64,000 nt of DNA from Zanthoxylum bungeanum (GCA_019454045.1 SKCR01006520.1:186001-250000); one strand, 5' to 3'; numbered from the stretch's first letter, positions 43,023 through 55,489 are shown. Made by a program: numbers and translations. Notes: generated by a model not told the origin, from the sequence alone.

Positions 43023-44971
43023 TGTTGGGAAATAATAACCAAGCCCCAATATCAACAAGAACAAGCAAAATATATAAATACATGAATGAATTAATTGAAG
43101 TATGGCGGAATCATACTCACAATACTTGAAGATGGATGCTAAGATGATGCGAAATTCCTCCCTTGTGCAGTGAAGCTCTCGGCCAAGAAGAAAGAGACTC
43201 CAAGTCGAGTTTGATCCTTCCAAGCTCAAGGATTAGTTTCCCATATCACCTATGTATGATCCCTTGAAGGTGCTAGCCTTTGTTGTGATTTTGAATGCAC
43301 AACTTCTTCAAATCTTGCCACAAAAATTGAAGAAATGGAGAGCCCAAAACTGCATGTAGTTTCGGCAATGTGAGAGAGAAAAGTTGAATGATTTTTGTTA
43401 CAAAAAATCAATTTATATTTATGCCATAATATTTTTTAAATAATAATAAACTTATGACACAAATCATGCAATGGCTTAGAGTGTCAAACACTCAATTTCA
43501 TGCAAAACCATTGAGTGTATTGTACACTATCACCATGCAATGCATTAGAATTAAATAATGCATAATATGACATGTGTCATGTGGGCCCCACACGTTTCCA
43601 AATGAAAGTGGGCCCACGTGCACTCACGCGTTCGGGTTCGATATTTCCGAAATACCGAACTTACGTCGCGACGTTAATTAAATCGAATTTAAATAAATAA
43701 TTGCGCCTAGCGAAATTATTATTTACGTCGCTAACGAATTAATTCTAAATTAACTCGTTTGCCCGAATTAAAATCTAATTTTAATTTCGCGTCGAAATCG
43801 AATTTCGATTATTATATCGAATATAATAATTTTACGATTAATTCCAAATTAATCGTTCTCTCTCTTTGTATAGTACTTTATCCAAGATAAAGTCTCTCCG
43901 TAATTAATCCAAGATTAATCGAGTTTGAATCATACGTCATTGGTGAATCTTCGGGAAGCGACCCAAGAGATCTCCGGATATGTTGGCAGTAAATACGGTC
44001 GTCGGATTATCCGAACACGTACGTACCTCGTACTACGTTTTTACCGATTCACAAGACAAGGTTGGCTTCTAGCAAAGCGCCATGCCTACCCAATTCTCCA
44101 GAAATATTCTTATAGGAATATAAGATCTATATCAAGCGTAGTATACCGTAGTATTGCGTACATCGATCCAGTATCGGATGATCACATGTTAGGCCTGGGG
44201 CTGAAAATGTGTCTGCCCCGTACGAAACATATATCGGACATCAAGCAACTAGTCTCTTTAAATCGGACAATCCTGACCTGGTCATATTGTCCCGACGGTT
44301 GCAACCTTTTATAGAGTACTAGTTCTGTGTCCTGCGTGATCATCACCTCCATATGTCTGAAGTGATACTTCCATCTCGACATCACATCCAGTACACTACG
44401 ATTCTCGATAAACCCAGAAGAGGTGTACACAGAACCGGTTAAGGTCCCCAACCACCAAAACCAAAGTTTACCGATTGTCGCAAGTACTAGCGATGTAAGT
44501 CTCAGGTTAAGACCATATACACCTACCCTGATGCGGCCTCCCATAGACACGCAGACATACTACCAATGGGATTCCGCGGGGTCTATCCAGAGCGAAGCTG
44601 TTTTCCCCGTACCATCGGTAAAACACAACCTCCTATCGCACTTGCATAAGTATCCAATACTTAAATATATGAGAACTATGCCGTTGTGCCCTCACAACGT
44701 GCACAAGCGCAATACTAGTCTATTCCGCATTATCGATGTCCGATCTCGATAATACTCCGACTAGGGATATTTAATGATTAAACCTTTATGGATTGATACT
44801 GTCTCATATCATCTCAATCCGGTATTAATCATATGGACTTTCGCCATTTATATATCAAAGTAAATAATATTACAAAACGGCAAAAGGCAATTTCATTATC
44901 ACATAGTTAATTTTGTACAATAATACAATATCATTTACAAACAGTGACGCTATGGGACATAATGTCTAACA
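43023..44971 (-). repeat. Copia-4 3' LTR
   Basis: 1949 bp; on the plus strand from TGTTGGGAAATAATAA to GTCTAACA. Direct repeat of 51156-53109 with few differences. Hairpin run about 43640-43925; TATA-like site 44305-44313 (minus). Confidence 0.94.
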
Positions 44972-44982
44972 ATCTCCCACTT
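44972..44982 (-). other. Polypurine tract, Copia-4
   Basis: On the minus strand AAGTGGGAGAT directly before the 3' LTR. Confidence 0.87.
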
Positions 44983-44985
44983 GGC

Positions 44986-45297
44986 CTATAGCCAGTCACT
45001 CAAGCATCTAATACCCGAACTATGTATGTGTCGTTCAAAAACTTGCTGAAGAACAGCCTTCGTCAGCGGATCTGCAATGTTGTCATCTGATGTGACCTTC
45101 TCGACCTTTACATCGCCACGATGTATATCTCCCGAATCAGATGGTAACGTCGAAGAACATGCTTGGACCGTTGATGAGACCTTGGTTCCTTAGCCTGTGC
45201 TATAGCCCCGTTATTGTCACAATACAATGGAACGGGCTCAGCTGCTAACGGAACTACTCCTAATCCGATTAGGAACTTTCGGATCCAAACTGCGCCT
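44986..45297 (-). pseudogene. pol: Copia-4 RNase H C-terminal tail, out of frame
   Basis: Corresponds to the last ~100 residues of Copia-2 RT-RNase H (YCDNNGAIA to SDWL and TAG at 44988-44986). It is cut off from the upstream frame by two extra bases (GGAGGCGCAG against GGAGGCAG in Copia-2) near 45295. If that is an assembly error, pol would be whole here. Confidence 0.85.
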
Positions 45298-47338
45298 CCT
45301 TTGCTGCTTCAGATGCAGCGATGTACTCCGCTTCTGTTGTTGAATCGGCAACAGTATCTTGCTTGGAAGATTTCCAGCTCACTGCTCCGTTATTCAAACA
45401 AAAAATGTACCCGGATTGCGACTTGTAGTCATCCTTGTCGGTTTGGAAACTTGCATCGGTATACCCAGATACCGCAAGTTCTCCACCTCCATAAATTAAG
45501 AAAGCATCCTTAGTTCGTTTAAGATACTTAAGGATATTCTTAACTGCTATCCAGTGACCTTCACCTGGATCGGCCTGATAGCGACTGCACATGCTCAAAG
45601 CATATGAGACATCAGGTCGTGTACATATCATGGCATACATGATCGATCCGACTGCCGAGGCGAACGGTATCCGACTCATGTTGTCTCTCTCTTCCTGAGT
45701 CTTAGGACACATGTCCTTAGACAGAGAGGTACCACGTACCATTGGAACCAATCCCCTCTTGGATTGTTCCATGTTGAATCGCTTCAACACTTTATCAATG
45801 TATGTACTCTGGGAGAGTCCAAGCAGCTTTCTAGATCTATCCCGGTAGATCTTTATTCCAAGAATAAAGGCTGCTTCTCCCAGATCTTTCATGGAGAATT
45901 TTAATGAAAGCCAAGCTTTCACCGACGTTAGCATGGGAATGTCATTGCCTATAAGCAATACGTCGTCGACATAAAGGACAATAAAAGTAAGTGCTCTCCC
46001 ACTAACCTTCTTGTATACACAAGGGTCATCTGCGTTTTGCACGAAATCATATTCTTTTATGATCTCATCAAAACGCTGATTCCATGACCGTGATGCTTGC
46101 TTCAATCCATAAATGGATCGATTTAACTTACAAACCTTGTTTGCAAGTCTAGGTACGATAAAACCGTCAGGCTGTTGCATATAAACATCCTCCAAAAGGT
46201 TTCCGTTAAGGAAAGCGGTTTTAACGTCCATCTGCCATATCTCGTAATCGAAATATGCAGCTATTGCAAGCATTATCCGAATGGATTTAATCATGGCAAC
46301 GGGTGAGAAGGTTTCGTCATAATCAATACCATATTGTTGACGATACCCCTTCGCTACAAGCCTAGCTTTGTACGTTTGTACGTTGCCATCCATGTCGGTC
46401 TTCTTCTTGAAGATCCATCTGCATCCAATAGGCTTTACGCCTTCTGGTGCATCAACCAGTGTCCAAACTTGGTTGGCGTACATGGAATCCATCTCGGACT
46501 TCATGGCTTCTTGCCATAAAGCGGAATCGATATTTTGTATCGCTTCCTCATACGTAGCCGGCTCATTATCCTCAATAAGATTAATATCTACATGAGGTGA
46601 GATCAGGAACCCATACCTCTCAGGTACTGTTCTGACTCTCTCCGACCTACGCGGTCCTTGTGTATGTGAAGTTTGTGGTACAGACTCATCCCGGACGGTC
46701 TGTTCTTGTTCCGTCGTTGATTCATTGCCAGGAACAGTATCACTACGATCTTCATCGAGTTCTACTTTCCTCCCACTTACCACTGCATTTATAAAATCCT
46801 TCTCAAGGAAAAATGCTTGTAGAGCAACAAATACTTTGTTCTCTTGTGGGTGATAGAAGTAATATCCTTTGGTTTCCCTAGGATATCCTACGAAAAGGCA
46901 TTTATCAGATTTGGGTTCAAGTTTGGTACCTTCCAAACGTTTAACATATGCCCAGCATCCCCAAATCTTCAGGAAAGAGAAACCTGGTTTCCTTCCTGTC
47001 CATATCTCATATGGAGTCTGTTCAACAGACTTCGACGGTACCTTATTCAAAATAAGTATAGCACTGTTTAATGCGTATCCCCAGAAGGATATTGGTAGCT
47101 CAGTGCGACTCATCATTGACCTTACCATGTCCAACAAGGTGCGGTTTCTCCGTTCGGACACACCGTTTAATTGCGGTGTTCCAGGAGGAGTCCACTGTGA
47201 AAGAATACCATATTCTTTCAAGTAATCTTGAAACTCATAACTTAAGTATTCGCCACCACGGTCTGACCGTAATGTCTTAATACTCTTCCCCCTGTTTGTT
47301 TCTCTCCACTTCGTGTCGAAACTCTTTGAATTTCTCAA
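45269..47338 (-). CDS. pol: Copia-4 pol: integrase C-terminal part, reverse transcriptase, RNase H
   Basis: 689 residues. It begins inside the integrase core: LRSDRGGEYL near residue 25 (second catalytic Asp) and NGVSERRNRTL near residue 60 (Glu), then FWGYALN and an acidic linker. RT has QMDVKTAFLNG near residue 370 and LYVDDVLLIG near 458. RNase H has GYTDASF near 627 and TTEAEYIAASEAAKEA near the end, where a 2-base insertion diverts the last residues (QFGSESS). The first ~17 residues are out of frame; the true upstream part is the frame ending at 47277. The overlap with that frame is made by two extra G in a G run near 47290, absent from Copia-2. Confidence 0.95.
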   Translation of the reverse strand: MRNSKSFDTKWRETNRGKSIKTLRSDRGGEYLSYEFQDYLKEYGILSQWTPPGTPQLNGVSERRNRTLLDMVRSMMSRTELPISFWGYALNSAILILNKVPSKSVEQTPYEIWTGRKPGFSFLKIWGCWAYVKRLEGTKLEPKSDKCLFVGYPRETKGYYFYHPQENKVFVALQAFFLEKDFINAVVSGRKVELDEDRSDTVPGNESTTEQEQTVRDESVPQTSHTQGPRRSERVRTVPERYGFLISPHVDINLIEDNEPATYEEAIQNIDSALWQEAMKSEMDSMYANQVWTLVDAPEGVKPIGCRWIFKKKTDMDGNVQTYKARLVAKGYRQQYGIDYDETFSPVAMIKSIRIMLAIAAYFDYEIWQMDVKTAFLNGNLLEDVYMQQPDGFIVPRLANKVCKLNRSIYGLKQASRSWNQRFDEIIKEYDFVQNADDPCVYKKVSGRALTFIVLYVDDVLLIGNDIPMLTSVKAWLSLKFSMKDLGEAAFILGIKIYRDRSRKLLGLSQSTYIDKVLKRFNMEQSKRGLVPMVRGTSLSKDMCPKTQEERDNMSRIPFASAVGSIMYAMICTRPDVSYALSMCSRYQADPGEGHWIAVKNILKYLKRTKDAFLIYGGGELAVSGYTDASFQTDKDDYKSQSGYIFCLNNGAVSWKSSKQDTVADSTTEAEYIAASEAAKEAQFGSESS

Positions 47339-48944
47339 AAGTTTCCGACTTGTGTCTCATAAGATACACATAACCGTAACGAGATGCATCATCTGTGAAG
47401 GTTACGAAGTAGTGAAATCCACCTCTAGCCTGGCTAGACATGGGCCCGCATACGTCAGTATGAACGAGAGCCAACAGTTCTGTGGCACGTTCACCTTTAC
47501 CGCTAAAAGGTGATTTAGGCATTTTGCCTAAAAGACAAGATTCGCAGACGTCATATGAATTGGGATCAAATTCGTCCAAGTACCCACTCTTCGAAAGTGT
47601 GGATATGCGAGTCTTGTTGATGTGTCCTAGACGACAATGCCACATATAAGCTTCATCTTTTAGATTACTCCTTTTGAGCCTTTTGTTTGTCATTTTAGGA
47701 GATTCATTTATATTCAAAATATAAAGACCGTTATTTGCAACAGCTGTGCAAATTTCTGCATCATTTTTATATAAATAACACCCAGTGTTTCTAAATACAA
47801 AAGTGTAACCCTGCTGGGTTAACAAGGATACAGATATAATATTCCTAGTTAAACTAGGTACAAAATAACAGTTCAAAAGTTTAAGTACATGCCCTGAGGG
47901 CAGTTCTAAAACAAAAGTCCCTACGGCCAAAACAGCAACTGGTGTTCCGTTTCCGACCCGTAGATCCATCTCCCCCGATGCCAGCACCCTGCTATCCTGC
48001 AGATCCTGCACATCAGTACAAATATGAGCACCACAACCAGAATCAAAAATCCAATTTTTAAAACTAGAAGTATTCATATTTATCTCAATAACAAACATAC
48101 CAGAGGCGATAGCCTTGCCAGCCTTGATATCCTCCCTCTGCCCTTTGCCCATTCGGCAGTCACGTTTCCAGTGACCCCTCTTGCCGCAGTTGAGGCAGAT
48201 GTCGCGAGATTTGTCCTTTGGCTTCCTAGAAGCCACTGTCAACTTGCCCTTGCCCTTGTTCTTGAACTTCTTCTTCCTCGCACCTCCAATTGCCTTGGGC
48301 CCAGCCCTTGGCGCATGAGAGGTCGATGCATAATGCGCCTCGCGCTTGCTCCCCTTTAGGAGTTCCTTTTCGGACTCCTTCAGCACGGACAACAACTCTC
48401 CAAGAGTGTCGTCAGTGTCCATCAACTTATAGTTGATGATGATTTGTTTCCAAGTATCGGGTAGCGATTGTAATAGCATATCAATCGTCAACTCTGCCTC
48501 CAAGACAATGCCCATCTTGGCTAACTCATCTATGTCAGCGATCATTTGAGTCCCGTGGGCCTCAACTGATGCGCCGTCTGTCATCCGGGAGCGGAAGAGT
48601 TTCCTTACTAGCTCGTACCTCTCCATCCGCTTGTTGGTGCGGTGGAGATCACGCAATCTTGCCATCATGTTATAGGGATCCAAGTCCCTGTTCTGGCGTC
48701 TGAAATGCTGGGTCATTGCAGCTAGCATAACTGACTGAGCTTGGTCACAATCGTCACTATGAGTCTTCCATAACTCTAGCTCCAGTGGCTCAGTGGGTTT
48801 AGGCGGGAGAGGTCTCTGAATAGTATACAGCACCCTCTCAGCCCCAAGCACTATCTTGAGGTTCATTTCCCAGTCGGCAAAGTTTGTCCCTTTGAAGACA
48901 TTATCGCCCATGATTATGTCGCGGACATTACCCTTGCCAGTCAT
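47277..48944 (-). CDS. gag-pol: Copia-4 gag, protease and integrase N-terminal part
   Basis: 555 residues, start ATG at 48944 right after a TATAGTTGGACTATA hairpin. Gag core occupies residues 1-240, a Lys-rich stretch follows, and the knuckle CLNCGKRGHWKRDC (CX2CX4HX4C) lies near 254-267. FDSGCGAHIC near 300 is the protease active site. WHCRLGHINK...CESC near 437-470 is the GAG-pre-integrase zinc domain. VHTDVCGP near 493 and FTDDASRYGY near 515 open the integrase core. The frame is lost after EVERNKQ where the G run expands. Gag, protease and pol lie in one frame, as in most plant Copia elements. A likely source of proteins for its family if the G run is really shorter. Confidence 0.95.
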   Translation of the reverse strand: MTGKGNVRDIIMGDNVFKGTNFADWEMNLKIVLGAERVLYTIQRPLPPKPTEPLELELWKTHSDDCDQAQSVMLAAMTQHFRRQNRDLDPYNMMARLRDLHRTNKRMERYELVRKLFRSRMTDGASVEAHGTQMIADIDELAKMGIVLEAELTIDMLLQSLPDTWKQIIINYKLMDTDDTLGELLSVLKESEKELLKGSKREAHYASTSHAPRAGPKAIGGARKKKFKNKGKGKLTVASRKPKDKSRDICLNCGKRGHWKRDCRMGKGQREDIKAGKAIASGMFVIEINMNTSSFKNWIFDSGCGAHICTDVQDLQDSRVLASGEMDLRVGNGTPVAVLAVGTFVLELPSGHVLKLLNCYFVPSLTRNIISVSLLTQQGYTFVFRNTGCYLYKNDAEICTAVANNGLYILNINESPKMTNKRLKRSNLKDEAYMWHCRLGHINKTRISTLSKSGYLDEFDPNSYDVCESCLLGKMPKSPFSGKGERATELLALVHTDVCGPMSSQARGGFHYFVTFTDDASRYGYVYLMRHKSETFEKFKEFRHEVERNKQGEEY

Positions 48945-51142
48945 CTTGACAACTATAGTCCAACTATAAAGTCAACGATTTATGGGTACAGTCAAAAACT
49001 GTTACAAGCAAAATAACAATATATTAGTCCAACTAATTATTAAAATATTGACGAAATAATTTAAAGACGCGTAAGGCTAAGTATCTGAACGAAATTGCAA
49101 ATTCAATAATAGCCTCCCACTATTTTCTTCAAGTCTCTAACCCTCTTGTGGAGAACTCGGGAAATCGCATTTCCTAGTGGGCTAGGATCCCGTTAAATAA
49201 CACACAACCTTGACTTTGGCCAATAAAAGCTGTATGCTATTTAACTTAGGTAGATCTCTATGATCAATTGGATCTCATCCAATTCCTAGATCCGGTTAGG
49301 TGGACATCCAAGTCCGAAACATATGTATAATGTCAATGTATCCATTACATTTTCCTAACCCTATCCTCCGAATCATCTAGGCCTTGGCTTTGGCCAAAAA
49401 CAAACCTAATGATTCCAGTTAAGCGGGACCCATTGACGAGGAAAGTTTCGTAATCAATGTCATTGGACAAAAAGTGATCTTGACTTTGGCCAATAAAAAT
49501 CACGATTTGGACAAGACACCGATATGCAACAAAACTCTCATGATTCAAGTACATCCTTGATTGACAAAGGTCTTGACTTTGGCCAAACAAACCAATGCCA
49601 ACTTCGGATCTTGAACAAGAATCATTCAATGGAAGGAAAATCGCTTAATATTGTTTGAGGGATTTTTCGCGTAATTGGCAACCAATTAATTTATCTTTGT
49701 TAGGTCTCATCATCATCATACACCCTTAAGCATGCTTCTAAAACATCATAAAGCGCGTAAAGTAAAGTAATAGCGATATACGGATGGATATGAACAACAA
49801 CTTGTTCCTAGAACAAATCACTCCCTTTCCTCTCCCCGCTAGCACTATTCTACTCTTACCCAATTACATAATACAATAAGAGAAACCTCATTTACATTGA
49901 GGGGAATTAGGTGAGAAGAGAATACAAAGAGACAATAAGAGAAAGGCTGGACACGCAGGTCCAATTTATAAATTCTAAATTTACAATAATTTCTAAAATT
50001 ACCCTTCCCTTCTAATATCCATCCGATATACACTATTCATACATCACATCCACATTCATTCATTCAAGGCATGTTATACAACCAATCAAATCCAATTAAT
50101 TAGTCTTTAATTAGGTGACAATACAATGTTCAAACAATTGTTTGCATTTGCGCGAGTCCAACTCAATTTGAGAATAAATACTTATAGTATGAATTCACGA
50201 ATTATATCGAACTACTCGTTAAATCCAATTTAAGTCGTATTCAATACTAATCCTATTATTTAATTCTAAATTAAATATTTACACTTTTATTGTGCTTTTA
50301 TAACTTAGATTCCAAATCTAATACAATCGGGTCTCAAAGCCCAACTAACATCTAATGTCCGTTTAATTAAAGTCCGATGGGCTTTCAATTGATTTCTTTA
50401 GGCTTGGGTTTTGGTCAATGTATGGGTCAAACCCAATTACCAAGCCCAATAAGGAATCACCCTCATATGCCATAAAATCAATATCAAGCCCATAAGGCCC
50501 AATTAAACATAAAAGCCCATTTATTATATTTGGGCTTAAATGGTGTGATTTAGGCCCATTTTGGATCCAATCCAAATGGTCCAAATCTACTTGGCCCAAC
50601 CAAGCCCATTATGTCCAAATATAATAGTTTTAGGCCCAATTCAAAATTAAGCCCAACTAACCAAATTTTAAAATTCCAAATTTTATAACTTAATTAATTA
50701 AAGTGTATTATCATGATTAATCTTTAAATCAATATTCCCAAAATATCAAATTAATCCATTAATCATATTTTTATCTTAAATATATGTCCAACATTATTTA
50801 ATCAAAAAATCAAGTCCCTAATCCTCCATCAAGCATTCGGCCAAGGTGATTAAAATGGTTCCGATTTCGTTTTCAATCCAATCGAGTTACAAATCATCAT
50901 TCCATATTGTTTCAAGTCATCTAATGTCTTAAAATTAAAAAATCATCTAGTCCATATGCTTGCATGTATTCGGCCAAGCCTCATTTGGGTTGGAAAAATT
51001 AATCCAATTTATTTTCCATGAAATTGATGATGTATAATCTAAATAACATACATCTAAGCATATTTAATCAAGCAAACTCATCAAATCATGCTTCATACAA
51101 TTTTCCCCAAATAACATCCTAATATATTTGCATGCTCTTTAA
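48945..51142 (-). other. Copia-4 leader, non-coding
   Basis: Minus-strand leader between primer site and gag. It holds CCAAAGTCAAG motifs (near 49209, 49384, 49480 and 49575 on the plus-strand scale), the CTCTTCTCACC landmark near 49910, AAGCCCA-rich text (50340-50650) and the CCTTGGCCGAA landmark near 50835 and 50970. It has one or two leader repeat units, fewer than Copia-2. No gene. Confidence 0.82.
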
Positions 51143-51154
51143 GCTCTGATACCA
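51143..51154 (-). other. Primer binding site, initiator Met tRNA, Copia-4
   Basis: On the minus strand TGGTATCAGAGC, the complete plant initiator-Met tRNA 3' complement, one base from the LTR. Confidence 0.92.
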
Positions 51155-51155
51155 T

Positions 51156-53109
51156 TGTTGGAAATAATAACCAAGCCCCAAGATCAACAAGAACAAGCAA
51201 AATATATAAATACATGAATGAATTAATTGAAGTATGGCGGAATCATACTCGCAATACTTGAAAATGGATGCTAAGATGATGCGAAATTCTCCCTTGTGCA
51301 GTGAAGCTCTCGGCCAAGAAGAAAAGTGGAAGAGGTTCAAGTCGAGTTTGATCCTTCCAAGCTCAAGGATTAGTTTCCCATATCACCTATGTATGATCCC
51401 TTGAAGGTGCTAGCCTTTGTTGTGATTTTGAATGCACACTTCTTCTTCAAATCTTGCCACAAAAATTGAAGAAATGGAGAGCCCAAAACTGCATGTGTTT
51501 CGGCAATGTGAGAGAGAGGAGAGTTGAATGATTTTTGTTACAAAAAATCAATTTATATTTATGCCATAATATTTATTAAATTAATAATAAACTTATGACA
51601 CAAATCATGCAATGGCTTAGAGTGTCAAACACTCAATTTCCATGCAAAACCATTGAGTGCATTGTACACTATCTCCATGCAATGCATTAGAGTAAATAAT
51701 GCATAATATGACATGTGTCATGTGGGCCCCACACGTTTCCAAATGAAAGTGGGCCCACGTGCACTCACGCGTTCGGGTTCGATATTTCCGAAATACCGAA
51801 CTTACGTCGCGACGTTAATTAAATCGAATTTAAATAAATAATTGCGCCTAGCGAAATTATTATTTACGTCGCTAACGAATTAATTCTAAATTAACTCGTT
51901 TGCCCGAATTAAAATCTAATTTTAATTTCGCGTCGAAATCGAATTTCGATTATTATATCGAATATAATAATTTTACGATTAATTCCAAATTAATCGTTCT
52001 CTCTCTATGTATAGTACTTTATCCAAGATAAAGTCTCTCCGTAATTAATCCAAGATTAATCGAGTTTGAATCATACGTCATTGGTGAATCTTCGGGAAGC
52101 GACCCAAGAGATCTCCGGATATGTTGGCAGTAAATACGGTCGTCGGATTATCCGAACACGTACGTACCTCGTACTACGTTTTTACCGATTCACAAGACAA
52201 GGTTGGCTTCTAGCAAAGCGCCATGCCTACCCAATTCTCCAGAAATATTCTTATAGGAATATAAGATCTATATCAAGCGTAGTATACCGTAGTATTGCGT
52301 ACATCGATCCAGTATCGGACGATCACATGTTAGGCCTGGGGCTGGAAATGTGTCTGCCCCGTACGAAACATATATCGGACATCAAGCAACTAGTCTCTTT
52401 AAATCGGACAATCCTGACCTGGTCATATTGTCCCGACGGTTGCAACCTTTTATAGAGTACTAGTTCTGTGTCCTGCGTGATCATCACCTCCATATGTCTG
52501 AAGTGATACTTCCATCTCGACATCACATCCAGTACACTACGATTCTCGATAAACCCAGAAGAGGTGTACACAGAACCGGTTAAGGTCCCCAACCACCAAA
52601 ACCAAAGTTTACCGATTGTCGCAAGTACTAGCGATGTAAGTCTCAGGTTAAGACCATATACACCTACCCTGATGCGGCCTCCCATAGACACGCAGACATA
52701 CTACCAATGGGATTCCGCGGGGTCTATCCAGAGCGAAGCTGTTTTCCGTACCATCGGTAAAACACAACCTCCTATCGCACTTGCATAAGTATCCAATACT
52801 TAAATATATGAGAACTATGCCGTTGTGCCCTCACAACGTGCACAAGCGCAATACTAGTCTATTCCGCATTATCGATGTCCGATCTCGATAATAATCCGAC
52901 TAGGGATATTTAATGATTAACCTTTATGGATTGATACTGTCTCATATCATCTCAATCCGGTATTAATCATATGGACTTTCGCCATTTATATATCAAAGTA
53001 AATAATATTACAAAACGGCAAAAGGCAATTTCATTATCACATAGTTAATTTTGTACAATAATACAATATCATTTACAAACAGTGATGCTATGGGACATAA
53101 TGTCTAACA
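51156..53109 (-). repeat. Copia-4 5' LTR
   Basis: 1954 bp; direct repeat of 43023-44971. On the plus strand from TGTTGGAAATAATAA to GTCTAACA, then target copy CCCAC (53110-53114). TATA-like site 52446-52454 (minus); hairpin run about 51780-52070. Confidence 0.94.
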
Positions 53110-53744
53110 CCCACATCACCGTGAAACACACTAAAACGACCTAAATACCGTTCCAAATAGTGACGGAAACACACCCCAAAATAGTAGCCCTGTTGCACCA
53201 AAAAATAGCTCCAAAAATGTCCCTCATGCAGTGAGTAAAACAGTCCCAAACCAACCCAAAACAGTGAGCAAAACGGCAGAAAACAATGAAGAAAACAGAA
53301 GAAAAACGTGAAGAAAAAAGCAAAAATGGCGGACCAAATTAGCGTCAAACCAGAAAAATAACGGAGCATTAACCCTTCCGGCGACGACATAACGCACTTC
53401 CAAAAAGCAACTTAAAAGGTAAGACCTGAGGGCACCCTTTGTTATTTACTTATCTTTTCGGTTATTTATTATTATCCCTTCACATGCATAATTATATTTC
53501 ACGTCCATTTTCATTTACATTGGGTTAATGATTAAGTGATATCTCTTGCGGTATATCGGATGGAATACCATACGTAAATTCCGTAGCCGAATCCGAATGG
53601 ACGGTAGTGCGGTCTGTACTTGGGATACAACTCCACGTACCGCTTGAGAAACTTTCAAGCACGTGCTTCATTTTATGATTTAAATTTATATGTTTATTGT
53701 TCCTCTATTTATTTTCTATGCATTGTTACTTGATGCGCATGGGC

Positions 53745-54420
53745 TAATTATGTTGGTTTAAAGGTCCTCAATTGGAGGGATAAAAAGCCTACAAGGCTAC
53801 CTTTACCACGATGCTTTGCCGAACCGGACGAAGTATGTTCGATTGGATATAAAATATGTTCAATCGGGCATACGAAGTCCCATATAGACGTTGGCTTTGG
53901 TCTCATCTCTTTTAATTATGTCATTTACTTTCTGCTTATTATAGCTTTATTTAGTTATATATTGTTAATCTAATGCGCATGGGCTAACTATGGTGCATTA
54001 AAGGTCCTCTATTCGAGGGAAATGCCTAAAGGCTACCTTTACCACGATGTTTTACCGCGCCGGACGAAGTATACTCGATTGAATGTGAAATGTGTTCAAT
54101 CAGGCATACAAAGTCCCATATGATTTATTTTTTTATTCATGCATTGATAATTTAGTGCACATGGGCTAACTAGAGTGGATTAAGGGTCCTCTATTCGATG
54201 GAAATGCCTAAAGGCTACCTTTACCACGATGTTTTGCCGCGCCAGACGAAGTACACTTGATTGAATGTGAAATGTGTTCAATCGGGCATACAGGGTCCCA
54301 TATTATTTATTTGTTTATTCATGCATTGATAATTTAGTGTGCACGGGTTAATCATATTGGATTAAAGGTCCTTTATTCGAGGGAAATGCCTAAAGGCTAC
54401 CTTTACTATAGTTTTCCCGC
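53745..54420 (+). repeat. Four diverged tandem repeats in Gypsy-2 LTR
   Basis: Each unit holds GGCTACCTTTACCACGATG, a TTT(T)GCCG...CCGGACGAAGTA-type segment, a GATTGAATGTGAAATGTG segment, a GCATACAAAGTCCCATA segment and CATGGGCTAA. Units begin near 53760, 54000, 54178 and 54362; the last is cut short. ACCACGATG with the GC-rich CGCGCCGG piece is the same core, inverted, as in the 177-bp Gypsy-1 repeats. Confidence 0.82.
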
Positions 54421-54654
54421 GTCTTTCTTCTGTTGATCTCGTCATTTACCCTTTTGGTTGTTATGCTTTCATTCTTCACTTTGCGTTCATGTTGTGTTAA
54501 TGCTTGAGTGTTTCCTCTTGTGGTATATCGGATGGAAACCCAGACATAAATTCCGTAGCCGAATCCGAATGGACGGTAGTGCGGTCTGTACTTGGCATTC
54601 AACTCCACGTACCGCTTGAGAAGCATTTGCGCATGTGTCATTTTGGATACCATT

Positions 54655-54925
54655 TTGGTAATCTCATTCGAACGCATTTCCGAACGCTACACGAACGTAT
54701 GCATTCTGTCTCATTTCCATTCGAACGCGTTTCTAAACAGTACACGAACGTATGCATTCTGTCTCATTTCCGTTCGAACGCGTTTCCGAACGCTACTCGA
54801 ACGCGTATGTATTCTGCTTTACCATGCATCAGGTCTCATCCCGTTCGAACGCGTTTCTGAATGCTACGAACACGAACCTTATCTTTACCATTCGAACGTG
54901 TTTTCAAACGCTACACGAGAGCACA
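54655..54925 (+). repeat. CGTTCGAACG palindromes in Gypsy-2 LTR
   Basis: Five to six copies of the CATTCGAACGCGTTTCCGAACG type, each followed by CTACACGAACG-like text, with CATGCATCAGGTCTCATCC between. This is the counterpart of the Gypsy-1 array at 13274-13700, fewer units and more diverged. Small frames across it are repeats in translation. Confidence 0.82.
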
Positions 54926-55489
54926 TACAGTGAACATATTTCTTTTAATCACATTTCTTGTATGTTCGCTTCTTTGGTCATTCCTTCTGCATTACATAAT
55001 TAACCATATCATTTCATTATTGACTCTTTTACAGTTATTATTTATTTATATTCCCGCATTTATCTATTTGATATATTCATGAGATTGTGTGCTCGCATTT
55101 ATTATTAATGCCTTTATAGTTGTTATTAGTTGCACTATTGCGTTTTATTGTTTAATACGTTTTATGGATTTTACCTTCATTTTTATTTTCGATTATGGGT
55201 GTGCAAACTTGTGGTGTTGCTTAAACTATCTTGTATGTGTTGCATGTGGCTTGGTTATACTATTGCATAAATCTTTTCATTATAATTGGCATAAGTAAGG
55301 GACCATTCCGAACCCAACGGTTTGAGGTCTTCCCTTGCGAGGGGTGAGTGCGGCCTTAAATCATTTCCCAGTTCACACTGGGTGGCGATTCCATTTTATT
55401 TCTCCGGTTTAGTCCCCCAAGGGCTACTCCATACTCCCGACCGGGCCGCGAGCCCGGGACGGCATCGCCGATCTCTGTGTCCTACAGTC

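Larger units (their letters stand above)
43023..53109 (-). mobile_element. Copia-4: best preserved Ty1/Copia element, minus strand
   Basis: LTRs 51156-53109 (5' in its own direction) and 43023-44971 (3'), exact CCCAC target duplication, unchanged TGGTATCAGAGC primer site, leader, near-complete gag-pol from 48944 to 44986, and polypurine tract. Only two faults are seen in the coding region: two extra G in a G run near 47290, and two extra bases near 45295. Both are of a kind that sequencing error can make. It belongs to the Copia-2 family (LTRs and proteins close). Confidence 0.95.
41638..55486 (+). repeat. Gypsy-2 first LTR, split by Copia-4
   Basis: Made of 41638-43022 and 53115-55486, about 3.76 kb without the insert. 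It runs from TGTAGACACTATA to GTGTCCTACA. It includes an AT-rich start, a candidate TATA box, a CT/CA-rich stretch (42235-42660), the gtgaaacaca-type tandem pair where Copia-4 inserted, tandem repeats (53745-54420), palindromes (54655-54925) and a GC-rich end (55320-55486) that is also seen, inverted, at the ends of the Gypsy-1 LTRs. Confidence 0.88.
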
